Below are positions 45,784-57,770 of a stretch of DNA of 64,000 bases, one piece after another (the stretch's first letter is position 1; every line of letters starts with the position of its first letter). The position numbers and the translations under genes are program-made. Source of the stretch: Adiantum capillus-veneris (Eukaryota; Streptophyta; Polypodiopsida; Polypodiales; Pteridaceae); the NCBI GenBank assembly GCA_014529385.2, contig CM043969.1, positions 67,607,676 through 67,671,675 of the forward strand, given 5' to 3'. Below the pieces are notes generated by a model that saw only the letters and a list, made by a program, of their open reading frames with translations, was not told where the DNA came from and did no database searches.

Positions 45784-47044
45784 TTTCTCCCTCACTTAGC
45801 TTGTGAGCTCCTGCGAACAAATGTTGATGAAGAACCTCACTGTTCAGCATACTGAATAAATTCCATCACTCTATTTCTCACTAACCACTTCTTCAACCCT
45901 CTTCAACATAAACAAACCCCATAACTCCATCACACTTCTCAAAAACATCCCCAAATACTCTCACACTTCAAACTCTGACTCCTACATTAACTCTCCTACT
46001 CAAGCTTCATCATCACAAAATACATAGGATAAGGAGAAAACATCATAACCATTTAACCACAACAACCGACAAACTTCACATGGAAGAAACAACAAACCCC
46101 AACTCCGAACACCATTTAGTTCCCCAAATATAAAAAAAAATGTGAAGCACACCCTCGCTCAAAATCTTCAATCAAATTTGCCACCCGGTTAAAGTACCCT
46201 TGCTCTGCTAAAAATCTCCGGCAACCATGATGGCCAAAATGCTTTGTGGCTATGTATATGCTTATGTGTGAACGGGTTCTTAACTTTGTAGATGAGCATA
46301 AAAGTAAATTCTAAATATAAACCACTCTCAGCAAAAAGGACACGTGCACACTGGAGGAGAGAGATCCCTGCTTGTCCATAGGTACTCCTCTCAATGAATT
46401 TCTGCTTCAATCAACCCCAGTCTTAGTTCCTCATTGTGCATCTTGCTTCTACAGAACCACAAGCTCCAACCTTGCTTCTCCTATCTTGCACCTCCCTCAA
46501 TGTGGTGCTTCATCTTCACAGGGAAATGTGCTTCTTGCATCCTCATCTGTTCTGCAACCTATCCTCTTTTCCTTACTCAGATGCTCTCTGCACTATTGTT
46601 TCTCCCTGCTCTTGCCCTCTTGCTCTCATTTCTCTAATGACAAACCCCTTCTTGATTTGATTCTTGCCTCTTTGCCCTTGAATAACGCTACCCTAGATCA
46701 CGGGCTCAAACTTATGCACCCCAACTCTTGCCCTCATCTCTTTCTTATACTAGCCCCTTAATGCAACAGACTTCGTCATCTCGTTTGATCGGCTCTATTT
46801 CTCAAGGTTGCAACCTGTTCGGAGGCCATGCTATTTTTTTGCTCTGCTACTTTTTCTTGCTATGGGCTCTCCAACTCTCTTTCACGCCATCTACTTCATG
46901 ATTTACCCATTATTGTCCTGCTCCGTCCCATCAGGCTTTTGTTATTGGCAGCCCTTTTTGACCCACCATCTCTGTGCGCTACTTTGGCTTCTTGAATATG
47001 GAAATTACTCCAATTCCCTCTTCTTGCAGAGATTAAGACTAGCC
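45784..47044 (-). other. Internal region of element C, non-coding
   Basis: C/T-rich on the plus strand. Open frames such as 46372-46761 run antisense to the element and show only Leu/Ser/Cys composition bias. The first bases on the minus-strand side of the 3' LTR, GTGAGGGAGAAA (45784-45795), are a good polypurine tract. Confidence 0.65.
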
Positions 47045-47064
47045 CCTTCCCGACCAGTGCACCA
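47045..47064 (-). promoter_or_regulatory. Primer binding site of element C
   Basis: The minus strand reads TGGTGCACTGGTCGGGAAGG two bases inside the LTR end. Confidence 0.72.
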
Positions 47065-47066
47065 AA

Positions 47067-47210
47067 TGAACGCCCCTGCCACGGTACATCATCAAGATGC
47101 AAAGACCGGCTTCAAGGCAACAAAGTATATTCTTAGATTTTGGCTCCTAGCCCCAAAATCTGCAAGAAATTCTCTCCCACCCAAGAAACATACACACACT
47201 TCCTCTCTCT

Positions 47211-47242
<32 letters not shown>

Positions 47243-47823
47243 TCATGACCATAGCCATGCACACACACAAATGAAAGGACTATGCTATGACACACAAGAA
47301 ATGGGCATGAAACCATCCTCATCCTCATCGTCATCCTCTCCTTCACTCTCCATGGATATTGCAAGAAAGCACACAAGAGAAAGAACAAGAAGCATGAAGA
47401 GAGTTGTGCCAATTGGAGAGATAAGAAAATGAACCATGCAAGAGGTAGATAAAGGCATAGAGAGGTGGTTGCAACCTCTAACTTCCCAACCTCCCAAATC
47501 ACACGACCTACTCCCCCTTTCTTTTCTTTATTTCAAAATTAAAGGTTACATAGCTTTAAAAGTTTAGGCATAGCCTTTCATTTGGTGTGCACATGGCATT
47601 CACTTTAAGTTTTCAACACAAGAGAGAGGTTTTATGACTTGCATTTACAATCACCGGACTCCCTAACATGCCAAGAGCATTTACAAAGTAATATGGGTTC
47701 AAATCCCATAGTAACAAGGTTACCCACAGGCATAGATGCCAATAAACAAAGCTAAAAAATTATCAAGTGTAATAAGAAACACGCATCTTTTAGCCATTTT
47801 GATGACAAAATTGGAGGCTATCA
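47067..47823 (-). repeat. 5' LTR of element C
   Basis: This LTR is 757 bp; on the minus strand it starts TGATAGCCTCC and ends GGCGTTCA next to the primer site. It contains a (CT)n tract near 47200-47231 on the plus strand. Confidence 0.82.
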
Positions 47824-50200
47824 TCTCCTCACGCGTCTCAAGGACACTTTAAGCTTGAGTATAAGCACATGTTTGACATGGTTGATGAGTTATTGGCTCA
47901 CATAGGCAACATGTGCAAAGAGGATTGTCGACCATGCACTCGATGGGCAACAACAATGGAGGATAGATTGATGATGAGTGCCCATACACCTCTATAGGAT
48001 GGTGCATAGTACTCGGTGCTCCGAGCATTGTTGGAGGTCCTCAACTTGCAAGCAATATTTGGTTGGAGCAATGCAAGTGTAGATTCATTCTTGGGTAAAT
48101 TATTTCCATGGCTTTTTATACATGGCACTCACTTCATGGCGTGGGCTTGTATATGTTTTAATAATCTTTTTGTTGTAGTTTGGTGGGCAAAATGCTTTCT
48201 AAAGGTCACCACATGCCTCCGGATCATCGACAAGCTAGATCTATGTGACTACACCTTGCATGGAGTATGAGCGCATCCACACGTGCGTTAATGATTGCAT
48301 ACTATACCGCAATGAGCATGCATATGCTACCTCATGTCCCGTGTGCGGGGAAGCATGCTACAAGAACGGAGTGAGTGGGACGCACCTACAAGGTATTGCG
48401 ACATTTCCTACTAATTTCTTGCATTCAACACATGTTTAAAAGCAGGTCTATCATGGAGCTTGTCACATGGCACGCCAATCAACACTCAAATGATGAAATG
48501 ATGCATGTCCCTTGCGATTCATCTGCATGGAGGCACATAGAGACACAATGGCTAGAGTTTGGGCTAGAGCCTTGACACTTGAGGCTTGGGATGACAAACG
48601 ACTATGTCAATCCCTTTGGCAAAGTCCACTTCATGGAGCACTTGGCATGTGGTGATCATCAACTACAACATTCCACCATGGGAGACAACCAAGAAGGGCA
48701 ATAGAGAGGCATCCCTGTTGTAGATGTCTCACTTCCAAACGAGAGGAGAGAAGCCAATGTGAGGGGAATCCTTATATGGACTATACACGACTATCCTGGG
48801 CTTGGGGAGATTTTTGGTATGAATCCTTTCATTATTCTCTCTAGTTACCATTTGTAGTTTGAAGGTTTTCTCTAATAATGTGATATGTGTACAGGGTTGT
48901 CCACATTGGGCCACAATGCATGCCCTACTTGTGGGCCATTATTGGTGACGGAGAGGCGAGATGCCTTGCCCAAGATAATATATCCAAACAACCATCATTT
49001 CTTACCCCAAGGTCATAGCAAATACAAGGCTCCAACAAATGGGAATATGCCACTAAAGCGTACGATGGAAGATTGGGCAACTCTTTGGGAAGAGCACTAC
49101 AACAATGATCCACCCCGGACCACTCCACCAAAAGGCATGTAAAGGTATTCCATATTTTTAAGGCTTCCATATTGAAAGGAATTAAAAATACAACACTTCT
49201 TGGATCCCATGCACACAATTAAGAAGGTAGCTCACACCCTATATGACCACATTATTGGCAAAAAGAACTCATTGGGGGCGAGGGAGGATTTGAGGGTCTT
49301 GAAACTTCTCCCCACCTCCACCACTCCACGTGGAGCCCCCAATGGGAAGACTGTGCTTCCTAAAGCTCCATAGATGCTAGTCAAAGAAGAGCTAGATCAA
49401 GTGAAGGGTACCATTGCGTCTATTTGCATAGCAATAGGATACATAAGGTCACTAAAGGGAGCTTTCATAAAAGCAAAGAAAGGTGAAAGCGTTCAATTTT
49501 ATGGGTTGAAATCCCATGATTAGCACAAGATGCTACATGTAACTCTTTCTCTCTATTTGTGTGTATGACTTTATCTCACTTTCTCGTTTACTATTTTGAC
49601 ATTGTAGTTCATTTTGCCAATGACTGTGTGCATATGCTGGGACAAGAAAGTGAGGGAAGCTATTTTCAAACCTGGTGAGTTAGTAAGGTACACCACAAGA
49701 CTCCACTCAAATAGACCTTTTTATGTACACATACCTCAACTAGCACTTAGTGTATTCTTGTGTGTTTAATTGTAGATTTGTGAGCTCCAAGGAGATTGAA
49801 ATAGATGCCATCCCTGATGTTCAAACACTCGCATGCATAACTTTAGGGTGGAGAAGTCCCTTTGTAGTTTCATGTTTATCCACGTAGCTAGCTACTGTTT
49901 GATGTTTTAACATCATATTTTTGAAATTTTTAATAACTTTCTTTAATAGTCGTAATGAAAAGGAATACATTGCAAGGAGAAAAATGATTTAAAGGTGGTT
50001 TGTACCTTATGTGGTGAAGTATGCATATAATAAAGCAACTACATAAGAGAGTTAAGCTCTTTAAAAAGCATAATGGACATGTTAATATTGAAAATCAAGT
50101 TGCAATCCACATCAAGAAGAAGTTGTTTTTTATTACAACGATGACACTAAAGAGTTTGCAGATCACGATGCATGTGAAAGTGGCACATGCCTAAGGATAT
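47824..50200 (+). pseudogene. CACTA (En/Spm) TNP2-type transposase relic
   Basis: TNP2-type transposases excise and insert CACTA elements. In order: SVLRALLEVLNLQAIFGWSN (48016-48110); MEYERIHTCVNDCILYRNEH and CPVCGEACYK (48263-48366); after a frameshift VLRHF, TWHANQHSNDEMMH and NPFGKVHFMEHL; ILIWTIHDYPGLGEIFG; then GLSTLGHNACPTCGP and HHFLPQGHSKY; then LDPMHTIKKVAHTLYDHIIG (from 49203) with LNAR-like GAREDL and FYGLKSHD near 49513. These blocks occur in this order in plant TNP2 proteins. Stops and frameshifts are frequent. A canonical 78-bp intron is placed separately. Weak coding text may continue to about 50000. Confidence 0.85.
48817..48894 (+). other. Intron in the CACTA transposase
   Basis: GTATGAATCC...GTGTACAG splits a Gly codon. 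Joining 48816 to 48895 keeps the frame between the GEIF and LSTLGHNACPTCGP blocks, as in the intact protein family. Confidence 0.75.
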
Positions 50201-50570
50201 GCACGTACAAAGGGGCTGAATGTCATGCCATGGCATGCTATAAGCCCTTGGGTTTATTACATCCCAAGTCCCTAAGTCTTAAGGCATAGTTCATCCCATG
50301 TTAGGGTATAGCCTTATCCTAACTTAGTTAGGTTTCCTTTGTGATCTAGTTAGGCCATGAGTTAATTAGGTCTCAGCGAAGTAGTCTCAACCAGGTAGTG
50401 GTAGTTAGCCCTCTAACTTAATCAAATACTCAAGTTAGCCTAACTAGCAGAACTAACTTGATTAACAATTAGTTTGTTCTAAGTTCAATTTTAGGGCCAT
50501 GTGCCCGTACTATAGTGTCTTTGTTCAAGAAAAACCAGATTCAAGCATTCATAGGCATGGAGTGTCTATC
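50201..50570. other. No gene recognised
   Basis: The stretch holds repeated AACTTAGTTAGG/TTAGTTAGG-like words and no coding signal. Confidence 0.5.
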
Positions 50571-50578
50571 TTAGTGAA

Positions 50579-51235
<657 letters not shown>

Positions 51236-51420
51236 GAAAAAAATAAAGCTCGCTCCAAAGCCTAATCAAAAAGCTCTCTTTGGAGCGAACATTTTGGGGC
51301 AAGCTTTTAGAGCAATCTTTTTTACTAGATTTGGTTAGTAGAGAAATATCCAAAAAAATCTCCCTCTGAGCTCACTCTAAACCTCTACTCGATTGATTTA
51401 TGGTATGGGGGTGCTCAAGA
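51236..51420 (+). repeat. Dispersed AT-rich repeat, copy 4
   Basis: After GA and G tracts it reads GAAAAAAATAAAGCTCGCTC, then AAAAAAATCTCCCTCTGAGC and CTCTAAACCTC, resembling copies 1 and 2 at both ends with a different middle that holds inverted GCTCGCTCCAAA/TTTGGAGCGA. Confidence 0.45.
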
Positions 51421-51910
51421 TGCCCTATGAAAATGTGGACCTAGAGAGGCCCTCAAGCGTATCAGGAGGCGAGATGGTTAGGACAAACAAAGGGAAACAT
51501 CTCTAGCATCCAAGGTAGCTTTTTAACCCAGCGGTGTTGTCCTTAGTTTCCTTGGCCAGAGTCGGTCTTAGTCTTTCTCTTGCCAATGCCAAAACTCACC
51601 ATGCAGTCGCAATATTCTATCGTCGGTGGCTTAGTGTTGGGCACTATAGTTGTGCCTTGACAATAGCTTCATGTAGCCTTTTAAGGTATTGTAAGCATAT
51701 ATGTCCATTAATTTGTAGTGCATGTGGGTGTCTCTATTTTGTGTGCATTTGTGTTCTATTTTGTGTGTTGCAAGGGTGTGTTTATTGTACGTTCTACTTT
51801 GAAGACCGCATGGGTGTGTCTATTGTGTATTCTGCTTCGAATACTGTATGCATGTGTCTATTGTGTGTTTTGCTTTGTATATTGCATGGGTGTTTGTTGT
51901 GTTGTATTGT

Positions 51911-51960
<50 letters not shown>

Positions 51961-52262
51961 GAGAGAGAGAGAGAGTTGAGAGAGTTGAGAGAGAGAGAGA
52001 GAGAGAGGGAGTTCTTGTGTGGTGCCATCATAAGGTAGGAACATGAAGAGGAACATTATTTTCTCAAGCTTTAATTCTGTGAAGTGTAGGCGTGTATGAG
52101 CACAAGTGAGTTTATTTCTAGTTTATTTTTTGCCTCTCTTGATGGCGTATGTAAACTTGGCTTCATTTCTATTCAAGCAGCATGATGTTTTAGCCACGTC
52201 AAATTGTTGTGCTTGTTGGCTAGAGGGTAATCCCATAGGCATATGAACCTATAGTTCCATTG
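51421..52262. other. No gene; TGTG-rich stretch with (TG)n(AG)n
   Basis: From 51700 to 52010 the text is TGTGT-rich, grading into (TG)n and (GA)n at 51913-52009. The Cys-rich open frames 51534-51962 and 51718-52038 come from this composition. Confidence 0.7.
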
Positions 52263-53530
52263 TCAGGCACCCCATTGTACTTGCCAATTATGATTAAATT
52301 TCTTTTCTAAATCATCTTCTACACCTCCCTTTGCACTATACTGCCTGAAGATCTCCTTTGTGACTTGGGTCGTTGAGGTCTTGAAACAGTTCCCTCTGGC
52401 TGGTATGTTGGTCCTAGCCAAGGCTTCTTTGAGTCTTTGAATGCACCACATTGCTTTAATTATAGAGATATTGAATTCAAGTTGCATGGTGTCTTCATCT
52501 TTCATGGTATAGTTATGGAAGAAATCCTACCATGATCTAATCCCAGCTTTAAAACGTTTGTGAGCTTTCTTGGGACAAGGTAGTCTTAATCTTGTTGCAA
52601 AATATGTAATCCATGGTGAGTTAAGTAAAGAATTTTGATAGTTAGTCTTGAATTCCTTGGAAGGGGACTAATGAGCTTTTAGTGTTTGCCAAGCATCCCA
52701 AAACCTGCACACAAGTTTGGAATGATAGGGAACAAAAGCCTTTGAAGAGAGTAGCATGTCCCTCAAGTTCAGGTTGCTTTAGGTTTTGTATTCCCTTAAT
52801 TTAAACTTCTGAAGATCCTTTTTAAGGAGTAAGGCCTAATAGTCATCTGAGTTGGCAAATTTCATTACCCATTTTCCAGCTAATATGGTGGAAATCCTGT
52901 TTAGATTGAGGAGTCCTAGACCACCTTTAGCTTTGGGGAGAATACACGTATCTCGAGCTACTTTAGGAAATTTTGGGTTATCAATGTCACCTCCCCACAA
53001 GTGTGATTTGGCTATAGAAAAAATTATGTCCATTCAATACCTGGCAAATTACCAACAAGACAATGAGAGAGGAGAGAAGGTAATAGTTAAGCACAAAGGT
53101 CCTGAAAGAGAGATATTGTTGATGATAGTGCCATCTATAGACTTTCTGTCTGAATTTTTTTTACTACTACACTCCCATCTTTGGGCAAAGGTGACCTTGA
53201 ACCCATCCTCTATGTGCTTACATCCAGCATCAATAAACTATATGTGGTGCAGTACTTGCATACATCATATACCCAATTTTGGAGTGGTTAATAACTGAAC
53301 CATTGGCTATACTAAACCAGTTAAGGCATTCCCAAAAACATTCAATGGACTTTCTCTCACTGCCTAGAATTGGTAGGGAACTAAGAAGTCTTGATATTCA
53401 TTATAAAACTCATTTGATATGCCATCCAAACTAGTTTATTTTCCAGCTTTTAGAGAGGAAATAGTCTCCCTCAATGCCCTCTCTATGAGAGGCTGGTCAA
53501 GCTATTTAGCTATATGAGCAGGGACCATCT
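52263..53530 (-). pseudogene. LINE reverse transcriptase, internally deleted, with C terminus
   Basis: Near 53500-53400 the minus strand reads ALRETISSLKAGK and LDGISNEFYNEYQDF, the N-terminal polymerase block. The catalytic palm is not visible between there and 53040. The frame 53033-52836 carries SHLWGGDIDNPKFPKVA and CILPKAKGGLGLLNLNRIST with LAGKWVMKF, the conserved post-polymerase LINE block. Coding-like text continues to a stop at 52263. Confidence 0.82.
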
Positions 53531-54394
53531 TTTTCTCGATTTTAGCAATGGTATTGTAGGAACTAAGCGGAAATGTATGGAGTCTCTAATAGACATCGTG
53601 AGGAGAGGAGAAAGAGCAGATGAGAGGGATAAGATAAGGTTGCACAAAAAGGAGGGATTTCTTAGGTTTTAGGCCTTTTAAAGCTTTACAACATGTTCAC
53701 ATGCTAGGTGTCAGTCCAAGTTGAGCTGACCCCAATAGGTAGCTCTAACATTAGTTTGGTTAGCCCCTCTTTGAGGTGGAGAGGAGAATATCTTGGGATA
53801 AAGTCTTTTATTTTCTTCTTCTTAAGAGGATTAAACATATCTTTGTCATAGTTATTTATTCTACCAATCCAAAAATCTCTAGTCCGGCTTATGGAAGCCT
53901 TAGCTGCTAGGAGCTCTAGTCCAATTTATGGAATCTTTAGTCTAGTTTATGGAAGCCTTAGCTACTAGGAGATCCTCTTGTTTTAATTGGTTTTTTAGAT
54001 TCATTAGTGAGGGGGCTATTGGGTGGGATTGAGCAAGATTTGTTGTGATATCATCATCCTTCTCTTAGTCCTTGTCTTTCTAGCCTACCTTTTATAACCA
54101 GTTAAGAGCCTCTGAGTATCCTTCTCAGCTTGGGCCCATGCCTTAAAAGGAGAGGAGTGTAATCTAATGCCTTCTCATATATACCCTTTATTTTAACCTT
54201 GACACGGTTAATAGACAAAAGTGAATGATCCAAATGAGGCCATCCTGCCTTATATATACATTCATCTTTGTGCATTTCGAAAAAAATGGGGGTATGATGA
54301 GATTACATAAAATTCTTATCCTTATGACAACTTAAATGCAAAAAATTATGCAAAAGGTATAAGTTCATGTAGATTTTGTCCAACCATGCAGCTC
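53531..54394 (-). other. LINE interior, heavily decayed
   Basis: This lies between the endonuclease and polymerase pieces of the LINE. Only scattered coding-like text remains. A short duplication is seen, since CTAGTCC...TTATGGAAGCCTTAGCT occurs at about 53880 and again at 53938. Confidence 0.5.
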
Positions 54395-55020
54395 TATAGC
54401 ATTCTCCTTGCCGTCATTTGTTTGTCCAAGAGTACTTGGATTATTGTTATCTAATCAATTGATCCCATTCCAATTTCTCTCTGGCATTAATGGTCATCCC
54501 CATATTTTTCCACCTTTCAACCATGTTGAAATCATCTGTAAGCATACAGTGATTAGGAAGAATAGAGATTTGCTCCCACGTACATGCTCTTTCTTAGATG
54601 GATTTAGAGGCATCAATAAAAACTATAGTATAACTGAAAGGGGAGCTAAAAGAGATGGCCACCTAGTTTCCATTAGGGGCCTTATTATGTCTATGGCAAC
54701 ACCTCCTCTACCATGTTGATGGTGTGCTACATACCATTTGTAACCTGCACCTAATCTTTGAAGGTATTTCTTAAAGAATCACCAAAACTTTTAACCTCCT
54801 GCAAACATATAAAATCTGAACTGATGTTAGCATCATTAGTCCATTGCTTAAATGTATATGACCTCATTAGGTCAGCAACGCCTTTACAATTAAGAGAAAA
54901 CCTTTTGATTGGTGGGAATTTTAATTTTTATTGTTCTTTGAGGTTTTTGTCAGTGACACTGATATCCTATTGGGATCCTTTGAGGACCTCTATTTCCTTT
55001 TTGCTTTTATTGCTACTAGG
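54395..55020 (-). pseudogene. LINE endonuclease remnant
   Basis: AP-type endonucleases nick target DNA for LINE insertion. Minus-strand pieces include HGRGGVAIDIIRPLMETRW near 54715 and DFNMVERWKNMG followed by LEWDQLI near 54525-54440, resembling the GRGGVAI and GDFN blocks of plant L1 endonucleases. Stops and frameshifts are frequent. Confidence 0.6.
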
Positions 55021-55315
55021 GTAGGAGTTTTTCCTTTTCAACTTGAGTCATTAATATGTCTACTGAGTACTCTATTTTTGGAGAACCCATAGAAGCTTCT
55101 TTTACTACTTCATCTTGCTTTTCCAATTACTTGACAAAAATTCTTTCCTCTTGCACTTTTTTTTTATAGAAACTTGAGAGCTAGAGATTGATTCCTCTTT
55201 TGAATCTAAGGAGGAGGATGGTAGCAAGCCCCTTGCTCTGTCTGTAGCTAGCTGGGGGAATAGAGTATCATTAGGGTCTTTTTGATTGTTGAATGGCTCT
55301 TTACGTGTCAAGATT

Positions 55316-56254
55316 CTAAGGATTTGTGGTCCTATCTTTTGTAACTGCTTCATTTACATTCTCCTCCTTGGTAGAAGAAATCCCTATATCATAATTAAAA
55401 GGGGCATATACATCCAAAAGAAGAGGACTATAAGAATTTCTATTCCTTGAAGAGGAAGACTTTCCATTTTTGGGGAGCTTATAAGAGTTTTTTGTTGACA
55501 CATGTTGGAATTCCTCAGCTTTGCCTGGGATAGGGTCTTCCTGAGATCGAATGGGTTTAAGATCTGGGTAGTCTTTAATGTGATGCCCTTGTTCCATGTA
55601 GTGGAAGCATGCATTGGTGGGAAAGTTTTAATAAACCACTCTTTGGAGGTGTAGAGATTTTATTGTAGAGCTTCTCATAGGGATGTAAGCCTTCATTTCA
55701 ACACTTAAATCTATTTCTATCAAAAGATGAGGACCTGTTGAGGATCCCATTTAGATCTGTATCCTTAAACTCTCCCTATACAAGCACCTATGTTTTTTAG
55801 CCATGGGTCCAACTTTGTGGGTAAGTCGAGGAAATTCAACCAGCATAGAAGCTTTTGTAGGTTTAGGTCCCCTAGGATTAAAACTTGCAAACCAATTGAA
55901 GATAGACATAGGTGTATTCCTAAGGAGCCATTGTCCTTGGCTAACAACTTGAAGAGTAGCATTGGGTCATAAAAAAAGAAGAGGTAGTAATTGTTTGGCA
56001 AATACTGAACATGGGAAACCTTAATGTTTTTATTGTCCCATTGCTAGGAAATCCAAGCTTTCAAGGTTTTCAGGGAAGTCTAATCCCATGACAAAGCTCA
56101 ATGACAACCCTATCTTGTAACTGAGAATGCCACATAATCCAACTAGTGCAAGTAGTGCTACTATTAGAGATGGAGAGTTGAAGATCCATGGCACAACATA
56201 GTGACACACGCACAAAGTTTTGGTGCTTGCACTAACATAGACAAAGAAGCTCAA
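55316..56254 (-). pseudogene. LINE ORF1 (DUF4283-like with zinc knuckle)
   Basis: ORF1 binds element RNA. The minus strand at 56001-55750 reads NNYYLFFFYDPMLLFKLLAK, then in alternating frames FASFNPRGPKPTKAS and FLDLPTKLDPWLKNIGACIG, the second half of a DUF4283-type domain. The frame 55597-55316 starts just after CFHYMEQGHHIKDYPDLK, a CCHC knuckle in which the second and last Cys are Tyr. A Ser/Lys-rich tail follows. Several frame changes mark it as dead. Confidence 0.72.
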
Positions 56255-56429
56255 GGTGACATAGAAGTAGAAGGAGAAGAAAGGCTGCTTTCAAAAGAGA
56301 GAAGAAACCCATCCATGCATGAAGAACGAAATCTAGAAAGCATCTTTCTCTACGATTGAAATAACCAATATGTCACCATCACCTCCTCTTGATTTTTTTT
56401 TGGCCTTTGCAAAATTACATGAGCCTTTT

Positions 56430-56487
<58 letters not shown>
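56430..56487. repeat. (GA)n microsatellite
   Basis: This is an uninterrupted GA tract between the LINE and the next LTR. Flanking 56261-56833 holds no recognised gene. Confidence 0.95.
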
Positions 56488-56491
<4 letters not shown>

Positions 56492-56833
56492 ATTATCGTC
56501 TCGGAGGTCAAATATGACCTATGGGACCAAAGTTACATGTGATGTAGTATGTGTATGGCTGATGAGTGACTCTCGATGCTCCAAAATTGTGGTGATGAGA
56601 GTCACAATGGAGAGCCCACACTGTGGCTGTGAGAGAAAAGTGTGTAGATCTAAGCCATGGCTGAAAATGTGAGAGAAGCAAGTTTGGATGTGACCAAAAG
56701 CTGAGCACTCTAGTAGTGCGTGGTACTCACACTCTCGAACTTGCAGTGAGCATAATGTGCACAATTGATTTGACTCTTCTCCATTGCCCCAACGCCCTGT
56801 CTCGCACAGAAGGGAATGGGAGCTAAACTAAAT

Positions 56834-57731
56834 TGTGGGACAGGTGTCTAACCTCACTCCTATCTCATTTCATACATAGTGAGAACCATGAATATAATTG
56901 TCAATCCATGGGGAAAAACTAACTCGACTAGTGCATAGAGGCTACAAGAGGTTGTCAATCTCTTGGAAAACAACAAATAACTTGCATCTAAGTCAAGCTA
57001 CACTCAAATGACTGAAATCATTAAAAGCTAATCGCTCATCGACAAAAAAATCACATCCTTACAGCATCAAACGAGATCCAAACATAACGAAACTTCTAGG
57101 ACATGCTTATAAGACCTAAACACACATGGTTATGGTCTCAAATCTCACTCTACGTCAAGTGCAAAAATCGTGATTATTAACAGCAGTGAGTTTTTGACCT
57201 AGTTGTTCTCGACCCAGAATACATCTAAATGCTTAGCAATCATGCCCCAATACCTCGCCTATACTTAGTTTTTTATTTTTAAGCTTAAATTCCTACTTAT
57301 GATGAAATTAGGCCGCGGATCGGTGATACCAAAAGCTACAAAATATCGTGAAATGCTTACGTCAATGCGTATAGCTCTTACCTACGGTTGCAACGCAACA
57401 GACGCGACTGCAATGTGACAACCGGGGAGGGAGTAGGAAGCGCGAGAAGGAGAGAAGTGAGTGTCGTTAGCTCACACTGTGTTTCTATTATCCAAAACTT
57501 ACAAAAATTGGCTTTTATACCTTAGCCAAGGTTTTTGGTGGTCAAAACTAATAATCTGGGAGCTCTAACTAAAGACAAGTTGATACAATCTGGAAGCTTG
57601 TAGCCCCGGCTCATCAATTACAATGTTTATATGGAAAGTAGGAGTTACAATATTCCCGATTCATCAAAATAATAAATATTTTTACAATAAAAGCTTCAAA
57701 AAATGGTATCCGAGTTAGCTTGCTGCTAACA
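56834..57731 (-). repeat. 3' LTR of large Gypsy copy 2
   Basis: This LTR is 898 bp; on the minus strand it starts TGTTAGCAGCAAGC and ends CCTGTCCCACA. The TG...CA ends, adjoining polypurine tract and match to the truncated 5' LTR of copy 1 fix the boundaries. It contains a half box, ATCGTGATTATTAACAG, near 57167 related to the leader array boxes. Confidence 0.88.
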
Positions 57732-57744
57732 TTCCTCCCCTCCT
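57732..57744 (-). promoter_or_regulatory. Polypurine tract
   Basis: The minus strand reads AGGAGGGGAGGAA immediately before the LTR TG, the expected plus-strand primer. Confidence 0.88.
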
Positions 57745-57770
57745 AGCCCGTGTCATCCCTTGACACAAAT

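Larger units (their letters stand above)
45063..47823 (-). mobile_element. Short non-autonomous LTR retrotransposon (element C)
   Basis: Direct repeats 45063-45783 and 47067-47823 flank 1283 bp with no coding motif. On the minus strand the LTR runs TGATAGCC...GGCGTTCA. A primer site lies inside the upstream LTR and a purine tract before the downstream one. Structure without gag or pol makes it a TRIM/LARD-like element dependent on another for proteins. The related primer site suggests the LTR-A family as a possible partner. Flanks show no target duplication. Confidence 0.8.
52263..56260 (-). mobile_element. L1-type LINE (non-LTR retrotransposon), decayed
   Basis: On the minus strand an ORF1 with a DUF4283-like domain and CCHC knuckle is followed by endonuclease, reverse transcriptase and the C-terminal LINE block, the normal plant L1 layout. 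Total length is about 4 kb, shorter than full elements, and much of the polymerase is deleted. No poly(A) tail or target duplication was identified. Confidence 0.82.

Noticed and set aside
46372-47248. Plus-strand open frames with hydrophobic stretches in element C
   Set aside because: They are antisense to the element, overlap each other in several frames and show only C/T-rich composition bias.
51534-52038. Cys-rich open frames resembling small secreted cysteine-rich proteins
   Set aside because: The Cys and Val come from TGTG-rich sequence that grades into a pure (TG)n run; no signal peptide or cysteine spacing pattern is seen.
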